Assembly (NCBI GenBank): GCA_029844215.1
Contig: CM056725.1
Coordinates: 33,014,485-33,078,484, forward strand
Source of the DNA: Przewalskia tangutica
Lineage: Eukaryota; Streptophyta; Magnoliopsida; Solanales; Solanaceae
Reading direction: 5' to 3'
DNA: 64,000 nt
Part shown: positions 34,295 through 47,300 of the stretch, piece by piece
How positions within the stretch are numbered: position 1 is the stretch's first letter
Layout of the letters: each line of letters opens with the position of its first letter
Translations under genes and position numbers: made by a program
Notes under the pieces: model-generated
Told to the model about the DNA's origin: nothing
Seen by the model: the letters and a program-made list of their open reading frames with translations, nothing else
Database searches by the model: none

Positions 34295-36854
34295 GAATCG
34301 GCTAAGCACCAGATCACAACCGTAAGTCACGATACTTCGCCGCGAAGCTGACACGTGGCAAGTGCAATAACCTCTACCAGATCCACCGCGCCACGAGTCG
34401 ACGGGGCAAGTAAACAAAGCACGACCGATCACAACCGTAAGTCACGATATTTCGCCATAAATAACCATAGTGGTCACATGTCCACGTAATCCATCATCGG
34501 TGTAGACATGCCCATGTAACAATGATAATGGAAGATACCCGTGGAATCTTCCACATCGCCAGACGCCAAGTAAGTTCTCAACAAGTCAACCGACCCTCCA
34601 TCGAGAGACGCGGTAGTATAGAAACACCCTTTTTGCACAACAAAGGCTATCACAACAAGCATAGGCAAGTTACACAACAACAAGCATAGGCAAGTTATAC
34701 ACAACTCAAGGTACTTTCATTTTATGTCAAAGTCCGGGTTTTAACCCTAAAGTACTACATACGTTAAATTCCTTTTAAAGATCCATTTCTTTTACAAAGG
34801 TCACCCGATACCCGTAGTATAAAAATAGAGTGACTAACATTGTTAAGTAAACCAAAACACTTCCCTTTGTAAAATCAAGTAACAACTGTATTTTCCAAAC
34901 GTTCAAGTTTGCCTAATTTCAATGCTCAAGTTTCTCATTTTCGAAAAGGTTTCGTAGTTCATAGTTTTAATCCTTTAAAACAATTTGAGAAACATATGCC
35001 TTATGTGTGAGTAGGTTATTCTTTGTTCATAACAATCTTATTAAAGCAGCCATGATCTAGGGAATGTAATATCATTTTGTCTCATCTTAGCTTCTATGCA
35101 GATGGAGGTTTCTACTGGTTTTAATAATACTTTATTAGTCAATACATTTCCCTTTATTAGCGCTGTTGTGGTTTGTTCGATACTTATTCTGATTTCCGAA
35201 ATCAGTAAAACATTATTCTTTTTAACAACCAAGTACTCATTACTCACGAATGAGGTTTCACACAAACATTCATATTAATTCATTTAAGTCAAGCCTCTTA
35301 TCTTTTAAAATCAAGTCTCTTAACTTCTAAAATTAATAAACCATTCTTTTTATCTCTCTTAAGTCGTTTTACCTAACTTCCCATAAAGCTAGTATAACTC
35401 TTAAGCTTTTAAAACCAAGCATTATTCTTCTTTCAACAAGGTTTCTTAATTCTTTTGAAATACTTCAAGATTCTTTTTATTCGTGCTTAAGTCAAAAGAC
35501 ATCACAGAAACTATATTCGCTAACACACGACGCTCACCGTACTATATATATATTTGTAAAATACTTCCAGATTCTTATTATTCAGTGCTTAAGTCAAAAG
35601 ACATTGCCACACGCACGCCTACCGCATATATATATATATTCTTTAAAATATCATGCTCAAGAGTATAGGAAGAATCACATACCGCGACGATTATCGACTA
35701 TTAGCAAAACGCTCCACGGCTTATAATCCGCTTAGCCTTGTCCACCTTCCAAGTAGTACATGCTACTTGCGTAACATTCAACCAATAAAGGTTATAAGTT
35801 CATCAGAATACAAATTCTATGTAAGTACATTTTAAACTTCTACTTTAATATTCTTCCGATGTGATCTATTCCACTTTTCTCGTAATATCCTCTATTACAG
35901 CTTCAATTCTCTTCTATGAATCTTATATTCATTTTATACTACTACAGTATGTAATTCCCAATTACAATAGAAGGACAGTGGTATTTACCTCGATGAGCCC
36001 ACAATTATCCAAGTTTAATGTCGATCCTGAGCAACGTTTAGCTCCGATTCTGAACGCTCCAATTCGCTCCAAGAAACCCTTAGAAGTTCTACACAACTTC
36101 TACTTAGTACTCCAACCAATTATGGAGATTTTCCTTGTGGTTTCGTTTCGTGGCTAAAGGAAAGGATAGTAGTATTTTCCGGGCTTTTCGTATAGAGGGT
36201 ACTTGGAACGACAACAAAGGTTTTGGGCTCGAGTCTTTTGGTATTATAAGAATACTGGGAGAAGTATGTCTCTACCACAATGGGGGGGTGTATTTCTAAA
36301 CCAACTAGGCAAGGGAGGGTTCTCACGAGGCCTCTCTAAGGGAGGGGAGAGGCTTGACGAGACCTCTTTCTAAGAGGGGGGGAGGATTTTAACACTTAGA
36401 AAACATTTTGTGGATGAAGAAGTTCATCAACTAAGGGGGGTATTTATAGGTCAAGCAATGGCCAACCAATGGCCAAGATGAAGCCAAGTGCAAGGCAAGT
36501 GTAGGGGAGGATTCATCCATGTGTCCTTATCCATCTACCACACAAAATATCCTACCTAACCCTTGACCAAGAAAGAGCACAAAAAACGTGCCAAAGAATG
36601 CCCTTGCCGTCCACTTTTTGAGGGTGACACATGTCACCCTCCCGTTGGTCCAAAATATTTCGTCTCTCGAAAAAATCCGCAAAAATAATAAATGACATAG
36701 CCGTAATTTTCCCTTCGCAAAGTTTGTAAAACGTTTCGTCGGAAAACGACTCTTTTCGGGGGTTGTGCACAAATTTCGAACCTTGCCTACTTTAAGGCTT
36801 AAACTTTCGTACGTACGTCTTCACATACATACTCTGGAAATACGGGGTATAACA
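34295..36854 (-). repeat. First LTR of D, part 2
   Basis: It continues 20807-21708 after element C, giving about 3.46 kb in total. It holds the rest of the 110-130 bp array, 25-bp repeats (34640-34700) and an AT-rich R/U5 almost identical to 40440-41220. A TATA box (36441-36448) and U3 dyad (36620-36641) follow, and it ends GGGGTATAACA. Confidence 0.85.
36441..36448 (-). promoter_or_regulatory. LTR TATA box (D first LTR)
   Basis: TATTTATA on the plus strand. The U3 dyad GAGGGTGACA-CA-TGTCACCCTC is at 36620-36641. Confidence 0.7.
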
Positions 36855-37800
36855 TTCTCCCCTCCTTAGAAACATTCGTTCCGAATGTTCCTTCTCAAGA
36901 CAAATAACGATCAAGTTCCTCATAGCTTAACCAGTTTGCAAATGCCGCACATGGTCACAGAATAACACGCGCGCAAATACTTAAATCCAAGACAACGAGG
37001 AATCACCTCGACGATGCAACAAGACTAACTCTCGCTCGATCCAAAGGATACTCCCTTCGCACATTCATTTCACAAAAATGATCACTTCCATCTTTCAGCA
37101 CAAGTTCACCCTTTCCTTTCTCGTCGTACCCTTCTCGAACACTCGAACTCTTCCTAGTACATGTACCACACTTCAGTCAACGCTTCTGTTTCCAAAACTT
37201 TGGAGTCACTACCTCCAAACTTGGTCATCTCACTAGCCTCGATCTCCTTTAAGGCCATTTCCGGCCTTCACGATCCGCTTCTGGTCGAACATATCCACGA
37301 ACACATATGATGGTCATCTAAACTTGGGCCTAGCACTCTCGTGATCCTACCACCTGGCGGGACCACCCCGAACTGACCCCACCCCAAACCGGGCTACGGG
37401 TTGACCCGCAACATGGCCCCAACCCGACCCACTTAACGCGTCAAGCTCTTGTTCCCCGATCCGGAACAATCTTACCTATACAGGTCATGAAAGCTACCAC
37501 TTCCATTTTACACCACCCACCGAATTTTCCCATAATTACTCCACGTATACTTATACATTCTGACAAAGATCACCCGCAAAATCTTGTACTCAAGACGGCC
37601 TTACATCTAAGGTCTCAACTGTAATATTCTAAGGTTCATCATTTTCTCACCCCCAGGCTTACCCTTTTCACTAACCAGGCTTCTAAATCACATTTTAGCA
37701 TAAAGCCATCCGAACATAACACTAAACACATCATCATAACATCAATACATACAAATCTCTAGAGGGTTTAAGGATATACCTGAAAAATAGGCGGTTCAAA
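36855..37800 (-). other. D internal region 1, purine tract and 3' untranslated part
   Basis: It has the purine tract (36855-36866, minus-strand AGGAGGGGAGAA) and the stem-loop at 36871-36889. About 0.9 kb without coding signs follows, near-identical to 42550-43490 in internal region 2. Confidence 0.7.
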
Positions 37801-38951
37801 GGACCGCTAAAACTGGGAACTTCCACCGCGACTTACCGCGCCGCCGGTATGAACATCTGCCTAGCTATGGAAGGTGAAGAACCCGCAATCGATCTAGTAG
37901 TTCAGGTTATCCCACCAAAGGCTTCCTCGGCCTGGACACCGTCACAAATGGCCCCGCTGGCCGCAAGTATAGCAATCTTCCAAACCGCACGACATTCCCT
38001 ATGGCTTTACCACAACCCGCCACACCGAGATACGGTGGCCTTATCCGCGAGCGCTTCTACCTCAAAATCTGAAACCCGGGAGCTCGACTTGCTCCTCGAA
38101 TATCCCAAACGCCCCGACGACGGTGGGGACCACCAGATCAAGCGAGGTGTATAACTAGCTCGCCGAGGCGTCCGCCTCGAAAGTCATCAGCGGCCCCGCT
38201 GCTCGCCCTCTTCACGATCTCTGGCCATTCCGCCGATTTCTCCGCCTCACATCCAAGTGCATAAGTCGCATGCGGCAATGTCCATGCCCACAAGAGCTAC
38301 ACCAACAACTCTCGCTAGGTAATCATCAAGCCTCGTAACATATCGCACTCGATCCTCCATACTAGCTACTAACGCGGGACGCATCGCCAATGAGTCAAAC
38401 TCACATTGTACTCCCGAACCGCACGCTCGCTTCGCCGCAACACCAAAAATTTGTCGCCCGATCCTCCTCATCCGCGAGGCAAGAAATGTGCAAGAAATGC
38501 CTCGAGAACTCGTCCCATATAGCCAAGTGCATTCTCCCCGACAGCTCCCACGACCAAACCACGATCGCGTATCACGCACCGATGCGAACCTAGACCACTT
38601 ACTCGGTCTCCGATGCCTTGATCACTCTACGATCCACAGAATCGCTTGATGAACTCCTCGCGATCATCCTCGTGCCTCGACCCATAAAACTCGCGCTACA
38701 ACTCGTAAAAATCAGAGCCTCAAACTATCCGATCTAGTGGTGAACCATCGGTGCATCGAATCCGCGGCCCAAATTTATCCTCGTGTCGCCACACAACCTC
38801 GCCAATAATCGCCAACTCTCAGAACCCATCTCTCTCGCCTGCATCGCGGACCGAGGCTCGTGCATCGTGGTCTTCAGAGATCGCCGCCGCTTCTACTCGC
38901 AGCCTTCTCATCGCTTTGCCCTTCTAGGCCCGGTTGCTAAGGCAGAGGCAT
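37801..38951 (-). pseudogene. gag-like relic of D, copy 1
   Basis: The start is the minus-strand ATG at 38949-38951. One open stretch (38579-38247) includes LASRMRRIGRQIFGVAAKRA, GVQCEFDSLAMRPALVASME and DRVRYVTRLDDYLARVVGVA, the clearest Gag core in the non-autonomous elements. Around 37940-37975 a minus frame gives LEDCYTCGQRGHL and then a stop, so the CCHC knuckle lacks its last cysteine. No pol follows, so the element encodes at most Gag. Several frame breaks are single-base. Confidence 0.65.
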
Positions 38952-39129
38952 AATCGTAAAAACGAAATACGCTGAGGGGTCCAACTTATCACACTCTAAG
39001 GCACGATCTCGTAATGAGAAGAATGGAAACTAATCCTAAATGTCTCAGCCTCCTCGACATAGATGTGTGCACAACACATCGATAATCAAGACTTACTAGA
39101 CACGGTCAGAGACACTTCCGAGGACTAAT

Positions 39130-39141
39130 CGCTCGATACCA
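39130..39141 (-). other. Primer-binding site, element D
   Basis: CGCTCGATACCA on the plus strand, adjacent to TGTCACGACC at 39146. Confidence 0.85.
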
Positions 39142-39849
39142 CTTTTGTCACGACCAACCTCGCCCGTGATCGTGCCTTACCCCGCACCCTAGTGATACAA
39201 CATCGAGAAAACCAATGGAAATAAAAACTTAAACATACAAATAGATATGGATCAAGATAAAGAAAATAGGCCAACCAAAACGGCCGCTTTTCAAAGATAT
39301 ATATATATATCGACCTTTGAACAAGCATAATCCTTACAACCTCGCCCACAACAAGCATGCACTTAAGATTTTTACAACAACTATGACGGACAGTGGCCCC
39401 GCCATACCCCGAATGTACAAGAATCCATGCACTGTGGTAACATACCAAAAGATAAGCCTCCAAGGAACGGAGCTTCCCAATACGTGAAATGTGATCCTAT
39501 GCGGATCGACAAATGACGACTTACCGCTGCATGAACGCACTTCAAGGAGGTCAAGATAACAGTACCAAGTATGTGAAATCGAAAATATCAAAATGAAATC
39601 ATAATAGTCTATATAAAGCAGAGACATGTATGATAACTAAACTACAAGACACAACATATAAACAAATATATCATGTCGTAGACTCACGCCCAAATCATCA
39701 CTGCGTGTGGAATTCCTTCCTCACCGCCTAGCCTATGATATAACAACACCAAGGAGTATACATGAACACCGTGTCCCACTCAGGTCATAAAACCGTGACG
39801 GCAAGTATAACTACCGATCCGACCGTACTAATAATACCGCATAACCATA

Positions 39850-40200
39850 TCACGGCCGACACGCAAGTGCAATAGCCTCCACCAGCCTCCTCGCGCCACA
39901 TAGCCGACGGGGCAAGTAAATCGCCACGCACCAGATCACAACCGTAAGTCACGGCTCCATCCAAACACCGACCGCCGGCCGACACGCGGCAAGTGCACTA
40001 GCCTCCACCGCCTCCTCGCGCCACGTAGCCGACGGGGCAAGTGAATCGCTAAGCACCGATCACAACCGTAAGTCACGATATTTCGCCAAGCCGACACGCG
40101 GCACGTGCAATAACCTCTACCAGATCCACCTGCGTCACGTAGCTGACGGGGGCAAGTAAACAAGCTACGCACCCGATCACAACCGTAAGTCACGATACTT
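39850..40200 (+). repeat. LTR variable cassette of D, 112-127 bp, about 3 copies
   Basis: Copies start at AAGTGCAATAGCC (39864), AAGTGCACTAGCC (39991) and ACGTGCAATAACC (40103). Each runs through CGCCACGTAGCCGACGGGGC and CACAACCGTAAGTCACG. Confidence 0.75.
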
Positions 40201-42155
40201 CGCCAAAAATAACCATAGTGGTCACATGTCCACAGAATCCATCATCGGTGTAGACATGCCCATGTAACAATGATAATGGAAGCTTACCCGTGGAATCTTC
40301 CACACGCCAGACGCCAAGTAAGTTCTCAACAAGTCAACCGACCTCCATCGAGACGCCAGAGTATAGAAACACATTTTTTGCACAACAAAGCTATCACAAC
40401 AAGCATAGGCAAGTTACACAACAACAAGCATAGGAAAGTTATACACAACTCAAGGTACTTTCATTTTATGTCAAAGTCCGGGTTTTAACCCTAAAGTACT
40501 ACATACGTTAAATTCCTTTTTAAAGATCCATTTCTTTTACAAAGGTCACCCGATACCCGTAGTATAAAAATAGAGTGACTAACATTGTTAAGTAAACCAA
40601 AACACTTCCCTTTGTAAAATCAAGTAACAACTGTATTTTCCAAACGTTCAAGTTTGCCTAATTTCAATGCTCAAGTTTCTCATTTTCGAAAAGGTTTCGT
40701 AGTTCATAGTTTTAATCCTTTAAAACAATTTGAGAAACATATGCCTTATGTGTGAGTAGGTTATTCTTTGTTCATAACAATCTTATTAAAGCAGCCATGA
40801 TCTAGGGAATGTAATATCGCTTGTCTCATCTTAGCTTCTATGCAGATGGAGGTTTCTACCGGTTTTAATAATACTTTATTAGTCAATACATTTCTTTATT
40901 AGCGCCACGTGGTTTGTTCGATACTTATTCTCGATTTCCAAATCAAGAAACATTATTCCTTTTAACAACCAAGTACTCATTACTCACGAATGAGGTTTCA
41001 CACAAACATTCATATTAATTCATTTAAGTCGCCTCTTATCTTTAAGATCAAGTCTCTTAACTTCTAAAATTAATAAACCATTCTTTTATCTCTCTTAAGT
41101 CGTTATACCTAACTTCCCATAAAGCTAGTATAACTCTTAAGCTTTTAAAACCAAGCATATTCTTCTTTCAACAAGGTTTCTTAATTCTTTTGAAATACTT
41201 CAAGATTCTTTTTATTCAGGCTTAAGTCAAAAGACATCACAGTAAACTATATTCGCTAACACACGACGCCTACCGCACTATATATATATTCTTGTAAAAT
41301 ACTTCCGATTCTTATTATTCGTGCTTAAGTCAAAAGACATTGCCACACACGACGCTCACCGCACTATATATATATTCTTTAAAATATCATGCTCAAGAGT
41401 ATAGAAGAATCACATACCTCGCGACGATTATCGACTATTAGCAAAACGCCCACGGCCATAATCCGCTAGCCTTGTCCACCTTCCAAGTAGTACATGCTAC
41501 TTGCGTAACATTCAACCAATAAAGGTTATAAGCCCATCAGAAATACACCCCATGTAAGTACGCTTTAAACTTCTACTTTAATATTCTTCCGATGTGATCT
41601 ATTCCACTTTTCTCAGAATATCCTCATTACGCTTCAATTCTCTTCTATGAATCTTATATTCATTTTATACTACTACAAAGATGTAATTCCCAATTACAAT
41701 AGAAGGATGGGTATTTACCTCGATGAGCCCACAATTATCCAAGTTTAATGTCGATCCCGAGCAACGCTTAGCTCCGATTCGAACGCCCAATTCGCTCCAA
41801 GAAACCCTTAGAAGTTCTACACAACTTCTACTTAGTACTCCAACCAATTATGGAGATTTTCCTGTGGTTTCATTTAGTGGCTAAAGGAAAGTATAGTAGT
41901 ATTTTCCTGCTTTTCAGATAGAGGGTACTTGGAAATACAACAAAGGTTTTGGGCTAGAGTATTTTGGTATTATAACAATACTTGGAGAAGTATTTCTATA
42001 CCACAAAGGGGGTGTATTTCTAAACCAACTAGGCAAGGGAGGGTTCTCACGAGGCCTCTGGGGAGGGAGAGGGTTGACGAGACCTCTTTCTAAGAGGGAG
42101 GATTTTAACACTTAGAAAACATTTTGTGGATGAAGAAGTTCATCAACTAAGGGGG

Positions 42156-42163
42156 TATTTATA
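42156..42163 (-). promoter_or_regulatory. LTR TATA box (D second LTR)
   Basis: TATTTATA on the plus strand, in the same context as in the other LTRs. Confidence 0.65.
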
Positions 42164-42549
42164 GGTCAAGCAACGGCCAACCAATGGCCAAGATGAAGCC
42201 AAGTGCAAGGCAAGTGTAGGGAGGATTCATCCACGTGTCCTTATCCATCTACCACACAAAATATCCTACCTAACCCTTGACCAAGAAAGAGCAAAAACGT
42301 GCCAAAGAATGCCCTTGCCGTCCACTTTTGAGGTGACACATGTCACCCTCCCGCTGGTCCAAAATATTTCGCCTCTGAAAAATCCGCAAAAATAATAAAT
42401 GACATAGCCGTAATTTTCCTTCGCAAAGTTTGTAAACGCTTCGCCGAAAAACGACTTTTCGGGTTGTGCACAAATTTCGAACCTTGCCTACTTTAAGGCT
42501 TAAACTTTGACGCACGCCTTCACATACATACTGGAAATACGGTATAACA

Positions 42550-43500
42550 TTCTCCTTCCTTAGAAACATTCGCTCCAATGTTCCTTCTCAAGACAAATAA
42601 CGATCAAGTTCCTCATAGCTTAACCACTTGCAAACGCCGCATATGGTCACGTATCAACACGCTACACGCAAATACTTAAATCCAAGACAACGAGGAATCA
42701 CCTCGACGATGCAAAACAGTACCAACTCTCGCTTCTGATCCAAAGGATACTCCCTTCGCACATTCATTTCACAAAAATGATCACTTCCATCTTTCAGCAC
42801 AAGTTCACCCTTTCCTTTCTCGTCGTACCCTTCTCGAACACTCGAACTCTTCCTAGTACATGTACCACACTTCAGTCAACGCTTCTGTTTCCAAAACTTT
42901 GGAGTCACTACCTCCAAACTTGGTCATCTCACTAGCCTCGATCTCCTTTAAGGCCATTTCCGGCCTTCACGATCCGCTTCTGGTCGAACATATCCACGAA
43001 CACATACGATGGTCATCTAAACTTGGGCCTAGCACTCTCGTGATCCTACCACCGCGGACCACCTCGAATCGACCCACCCCAAACCGGCACGTTGACCCGC
43101 AACATGGCCCCAACCCGACCCACTTAACGCTCAAGCTCTTGTTCCCGATCCTAACAATCTTATTTATACAGTCATGAAAGCTACCACTTCCATTTTACAC
43201 CACCCACCGAATTTTCCCATAATTACTCCACGATACTTATACATTCCGACAAAGATCACCCGAAAATCTTGTACTCAAGACGGCCTTACATCTAAGGTCT
43301 CAATCAGTAATATTCTAAGGTTCATCATTTTCACCCCTGTGCTTACCCTTTTCACTAACTGTGCTTCTAAATCACATTTTAGCATAAAGCCATCCGAACA
43401 TAACACTAAACACATCATCATAACATCAATACATACAAATCTCTAGAGGGTTTAAGGATATACCTGAAAAATAGGCGGTTCAAAGGACCGCTAAAACTGG
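42550..43500 (-). other. D internal region 2, purine tract and 3' untranslated part
   Basis: It repeats 36855-37800 almost base for base, including the rarer details around TTTGGAGTCACTACCTCC and CTAGAGGGTTTAAGGATATA. The purine tract and a weakened stem-loop are present at 42550-42580. Confidence 0.7.
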
Positions 43501-43817
43501 GAACTTCCACCGCGACCTCTACCGTGGCCTGCCGGTGTATGAACATCCTGCCTAGCTATGGAAGGTGAAGAACCCGCAACTGATCTAGTAGTCTGTGTTA
43601 TCCCACCGCTTTCCCGCCTGGACAATCTCTCGTCAAATGGCCCTGTCGGCCGCAAGTATAGCAATCTTCCAAACCGGTACGACATTCCCCCCTATGGGCT
43701 TTACCACAACGGCCACACTGAGATACGGGTGGCCTTATCCGGCGAGCGCTTCTACTCCCCTGAAAATCTGAAACCTGGGAGCTCTGACTTGCTCCTGAAT
43801 ATCCCAAACGTCCCGAC
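43501..43817 (-). pseudogene. gag-like relic of D, copy 2, zinc-knuckle part (split by E)
   Basis: An open minus frame (43807-43598) contains a first CGRCGKAHRGEC motif and then an intact CCHC knuckle, CYTCGRQGHLTRDC (C-x2-C-x4-H-x4-C), at 43622-43663. This is the nucleic-acid binding nucleocapsid motif of Gag. Copy 1 (37801-38951) has the same region broken. The N-terminal part of this gag lies across element E at 62975-63820. The knuckle is the best-preserved coding signature among the pol-less elements. Confidence 0.8.
43813..43817. repeat. Target-site duplication CCGAC (left of E)
   Basis: Repeated at 62970-62974. The uninterrupted site is in D internal 1 (CGCCCCGACGACGG, near 38114). 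Confidence 0.9.
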
Positions 43818-44235
43818 TGTTATACCCCGTATTTCCAGAGTATGTACGTAAGGACGTACGTAGAAAATTTGAACTTGAGAAAGTGGCTTGGCCGAAATTA
43901 TTTGTTCACAACACCCGATTAGAGTCGTTTTTCGACTAAACGCTTTCCACGCCTTCGTAGGTAAAATACGGCTATGTCATTTCTAATTTTATGGATTTTT
44001 CCGAGAGACGGAATATTTTGGACCAACGAGGGCGACACTTGTCACCCTCAAGTTGGCTTTGCTTGGCCGAAAGTGGACGCTTTGGCTAGCTTTCTTGGCC
44101 TTGTTTTGTGCCTTGTTTTGTGCCTTGTTTTGTGCCATGTTTTGTGGAGTAGGATAGGTGCACTTGGCTTGATCTTGGCCTTACACTTGCCTAACACATG
44201 GCTTGATCTTGTCCATTGGTTGGCCCTCGCTTCCC

Positions 44236-44243
44236 TATAAATA
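44236..44243 (+). promoter_or_regulatory. LTR TATA box (E 5' LTR)
   Basis: TATAAATA in CCCTATAAATACCCTCCC. This would drive E's RNA, but element F now separates it from the primer-binding site. Confidence 0.7.
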
Positions 44244-45990
44244 CCCTCCCTTTGTCAAGACTTCATCATCCAAACGTGTTCTAAGTCTTGAAATCCTTCC
44301 CCTCTCCTCTTGTTTGACTCTCGTCCAAGAGCCCCCCCTCCCGAGCAAAGGCCCTTGGCCGAGAGACCCTCCCCTTTGAGTGGCCTTTGTGGCCGCGAGC
44401 CTCCCTCCCCCGGGGGTGCTAGCTGGGTACCCCCTAGCCTAGTTGTTTCGTGATAATACCCCTCTTGGTAGAAATACTCTCAAAAGTATTGTTATAATGC
44501 CCAAAATACCTTAGCCTTTACCTTGTTGTATTCCAAAATTACCTCTATACGTAGAGCCCTAAATACTACCTTTTGTCCATTGAGTCGCAAACCGAAACCC
44601 TAACGAAATCTTCATTGTTGGTTGAAGTATTTAAGTAGAAGTTGGTTAGAACTTCTAAGGGTTGTTTGGAGCGGATCGAGCGCACTGAGTAGAGTTAAAC
44701 CTTGCTCAGATCGACATTATAACTTGGATAATTTTGGGCTTATCGAGGTAAATATCTCGACCTTCTATTGTAATTGGAAATTACATGTTGTTGGAATATA
44801 TAGTTAAAGTATACTATATATAGAATTGAACATAGTTGCTGGCAATGTCTTTTGACTTAAGCCCGAATTTAAAGAAGAGAATCGAATCAGAATTACATAG
44901 ATCAGTATTACAGAGACTTGGTAGCTTTTCGCGAGGTAGAATTGTACACGACCGTTAGACGTGTTAACCCCTCGTTGGCTTGATAGCCACCGATAAAGCG
45001 AGGAGATTTACGCGCTGGCGGGGAGGCCGAATTTTCGTAGAATGTTCTACGAAGGGATCTAAATGTTAATAAGCGCCTTGTGGCCTTATAGTCAAGTACT
45101 ACGATGGCGCGATCCATCGCTAAGGAGTAGCCGACGGTTTGAAGTACTTGGAGCGCTTTTGCTATTAGTCGATACTGCCGCGAGGTATGTGAACCTCTTC
45201 CTATCTCTTCTAGCATGATATGTGTGAACTATGTAGTACGCAGACGCATACGTGCTAAATGTATTTGATTGGTTTAAAACATAAAGTGTTATAACGCTTT
45301 ATGGGAAGTTGGTTATAACAGCCTTTATGTTGGTAAGAAGATACTTGTGGTTTTTAAAAGGTAATCGGTTTGAACTATAACCGCTTGTTATGTGTTAATA
45401 AAGAACTTGAAGTATTTCAAAAGATTTTGAATCATTTTGAAAGAAGAAGTAATACTTGGTTTTTGAAAACTTAAGAGTTATACTAGCTTTACGGGAAGTT
45501 AGGTATAACGCTTAAGAATGGTTTATCGATTTGAAATCGAACGTATCGACAAACCATCTGCTAATAATAAAAGGAAATGTTTTGATTAAGTATTATTAAA
45601 ACCAAGAGAAACTTCCATCCGCATGAAGCTAAGATGAGACAAAATGATATTTCCTAGATCATGGTCACGTAATAAGATTGTTATAAACAAGAATATCCTA
45701 CTCACATATAAGACTTATGTTTCTGATAGTTTAAAAGAGAATTATATTCTTAAATGAATAAGACTATGAACTACTAAACCTTTCTAAAATAAGAAACGTG
45801 AACATTTGAAATTAGGCAAACTCGACGCTTGGAAAATAATGTCGCATTTGATTTTACAAAGGTAAGTGTTTTGTTTTACTTAAAAGGATAATCACTCTAT
45901 TTTCACATAACTACGTATTGTGTGACTTTTGTGAAAGTAACGATCTTTTAAAGATTTAGTGTAAGTACTTTGGGGATAAAACTCGAACTT

Positions 45991-45995
45991 GTTTG
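45991..45995. repeat. Target-site duplication TTGTT (left of F)
   Basis: Repeated at 55644-55648. The empty site in E's 3' LTR reads AACTTGTTGACATATAG near 61675. Confidence 0.9.
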
Positions 45996-47180
45996 TCACG
46001 AATTCGCCCGGCCCGTGGATCGTGCTCACCGGGCACCCAAGTAGTCATACATCGAGTAACCAATGAATATAAAACAAGACAAAGAAAGCTTTATAAAATA
46101 AGACACAGCTTTATCCGATGAAAAGCTTGCCTTTCGCATAATATAAATAACTCAAGTTTTGCGCTTACATCCCAACCGCATAATAGTACTACAGACTTCT
46201 AAGGAAGTAACAACTATGGCGACAGGGCCCGCCATACCTCGATCGCACAAAACTATCTACAATACAGGAGATCATACCTAAAAGCAGAGCCTCCGAAGAT
46301 GGAGCTCCCGACACCAACGCAAAGATCCTAAGGATGTGGATCTAGCACTGCCGCTCTTACCGCAGATGAACGCAATTCAAGCGAGGTCAAGACAACAGTA
46401 CCAAGTATGTGAAACTATAAAGTACTTAAATGAAATCAGTATTCAAAACCTTTTCACAAATACAATCACCAATTGCACATAGTGCCACATCACAAACAAC
46501 AACAAAGAATAGGAAAATCAGAATGTGTCTATTCTAGGCCGCGAATGATCGGGCAAGGCCAATCGCCCATAGTATCATTCTCGCGTGCCTAGCCCTCGAC
46601 TTCCGCACCGCATAGGTCCCACATGCACCCGCATGAGATATTTCTCGATCGGGGCAGCTAACCCCAGATCCGCCTAGGCTCCCGCACCCGCATAGCCTCA
46701 AAAGACCGCATAGTCTCAACAGATCGCATAGGAATCTCAGATCAAAGCAAACGCCCGGAATGATCAATCCTTGAGCATACCGCTGGTCCGCATCGTCTCA
46801 CAGACCGCCTATGCCGTATTGAGCCGCATCAAGGGGGGCAAGCCATTGGTATAACAGTCAATGGGGTAGGTGATACAATAACAAGATAATGGACTTACCT
46901 GCTAGCAACGTAAGCACAAAGAAGAATGACCCTTTACACAAAGATTACAAGACACTAACACGTAGCATCATAACATGTCTACTTATCAAACAATCTTACT
47001 ACACTTAATGTAAATCAATACAAGGCTTTTATAAACAAACAAGTAAACAGCCTTTTTATCTTTCTTAAGTCATATACCTAACTTCCCATAAAGCTAGTAT
47101 AACTCTTAAGCTTTGTTTTAAAACCAAGTATTTATCTTCTCATAAAATGATTCAAGATTCTTTTGAAATGTTTTCTTCTT

Positions 47181-47300
47181 TGTTATTCAAAGCTTAAGCC
47201 GTGAGGCATCAGCGTAAGTATTATTCAGCTTAAGCCGCGAGGCATCGCCATAAGTATTGTTCAGCTTAAGTCACAGGCATTGCCATAAGTATTATTCAGT
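47181..47300 (+). repeat. 36-40 bp tandem repeat, about 3.5 copies (F LTR)
   Basis: Units read TTATTCAGCTTAAGCCG then GAGGCATCGCCATAAGTA, diverging slightly. They are related to the start of the 107-bp unit of C (TTATTCAGGCTTAAGTC...ACATTGCC). The counterpart in F's other LTR is at about 54413-54535. Confidence 0.75.

Larger units (their letters stand above)
39146..42549 (-). repeat. Second LTR of D, shared by both internal regions
   Basis: 3404 bp from TGTCACGACC to GGTATAACA. It is flanked on one side by a primer-binding site (39130) and on the other by a purine tract and stem-loop (42550 onward). It therefore serves as 5' LTR of internal 1 and 3' LTR of internal 2. The cassette is about three copies of 112-127 bp (39850-40200). 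TATA box 42156-42163; shortened dyad 42330-42350. Confidence 0.85.
43818..45995 (+). repeat. 5' LTR of E, part 1
   Basis: It matches 59522-61681 closely. It has the edge hairpin near 43845-43860, TATA box 44236-44243 and R/U5 inverted repeat 45279-45330. It stops at TTGTT, where F is inserted. A short CCTTGTTTTGTG tandem lies at about 44097-44150. Confidence 0.9.
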
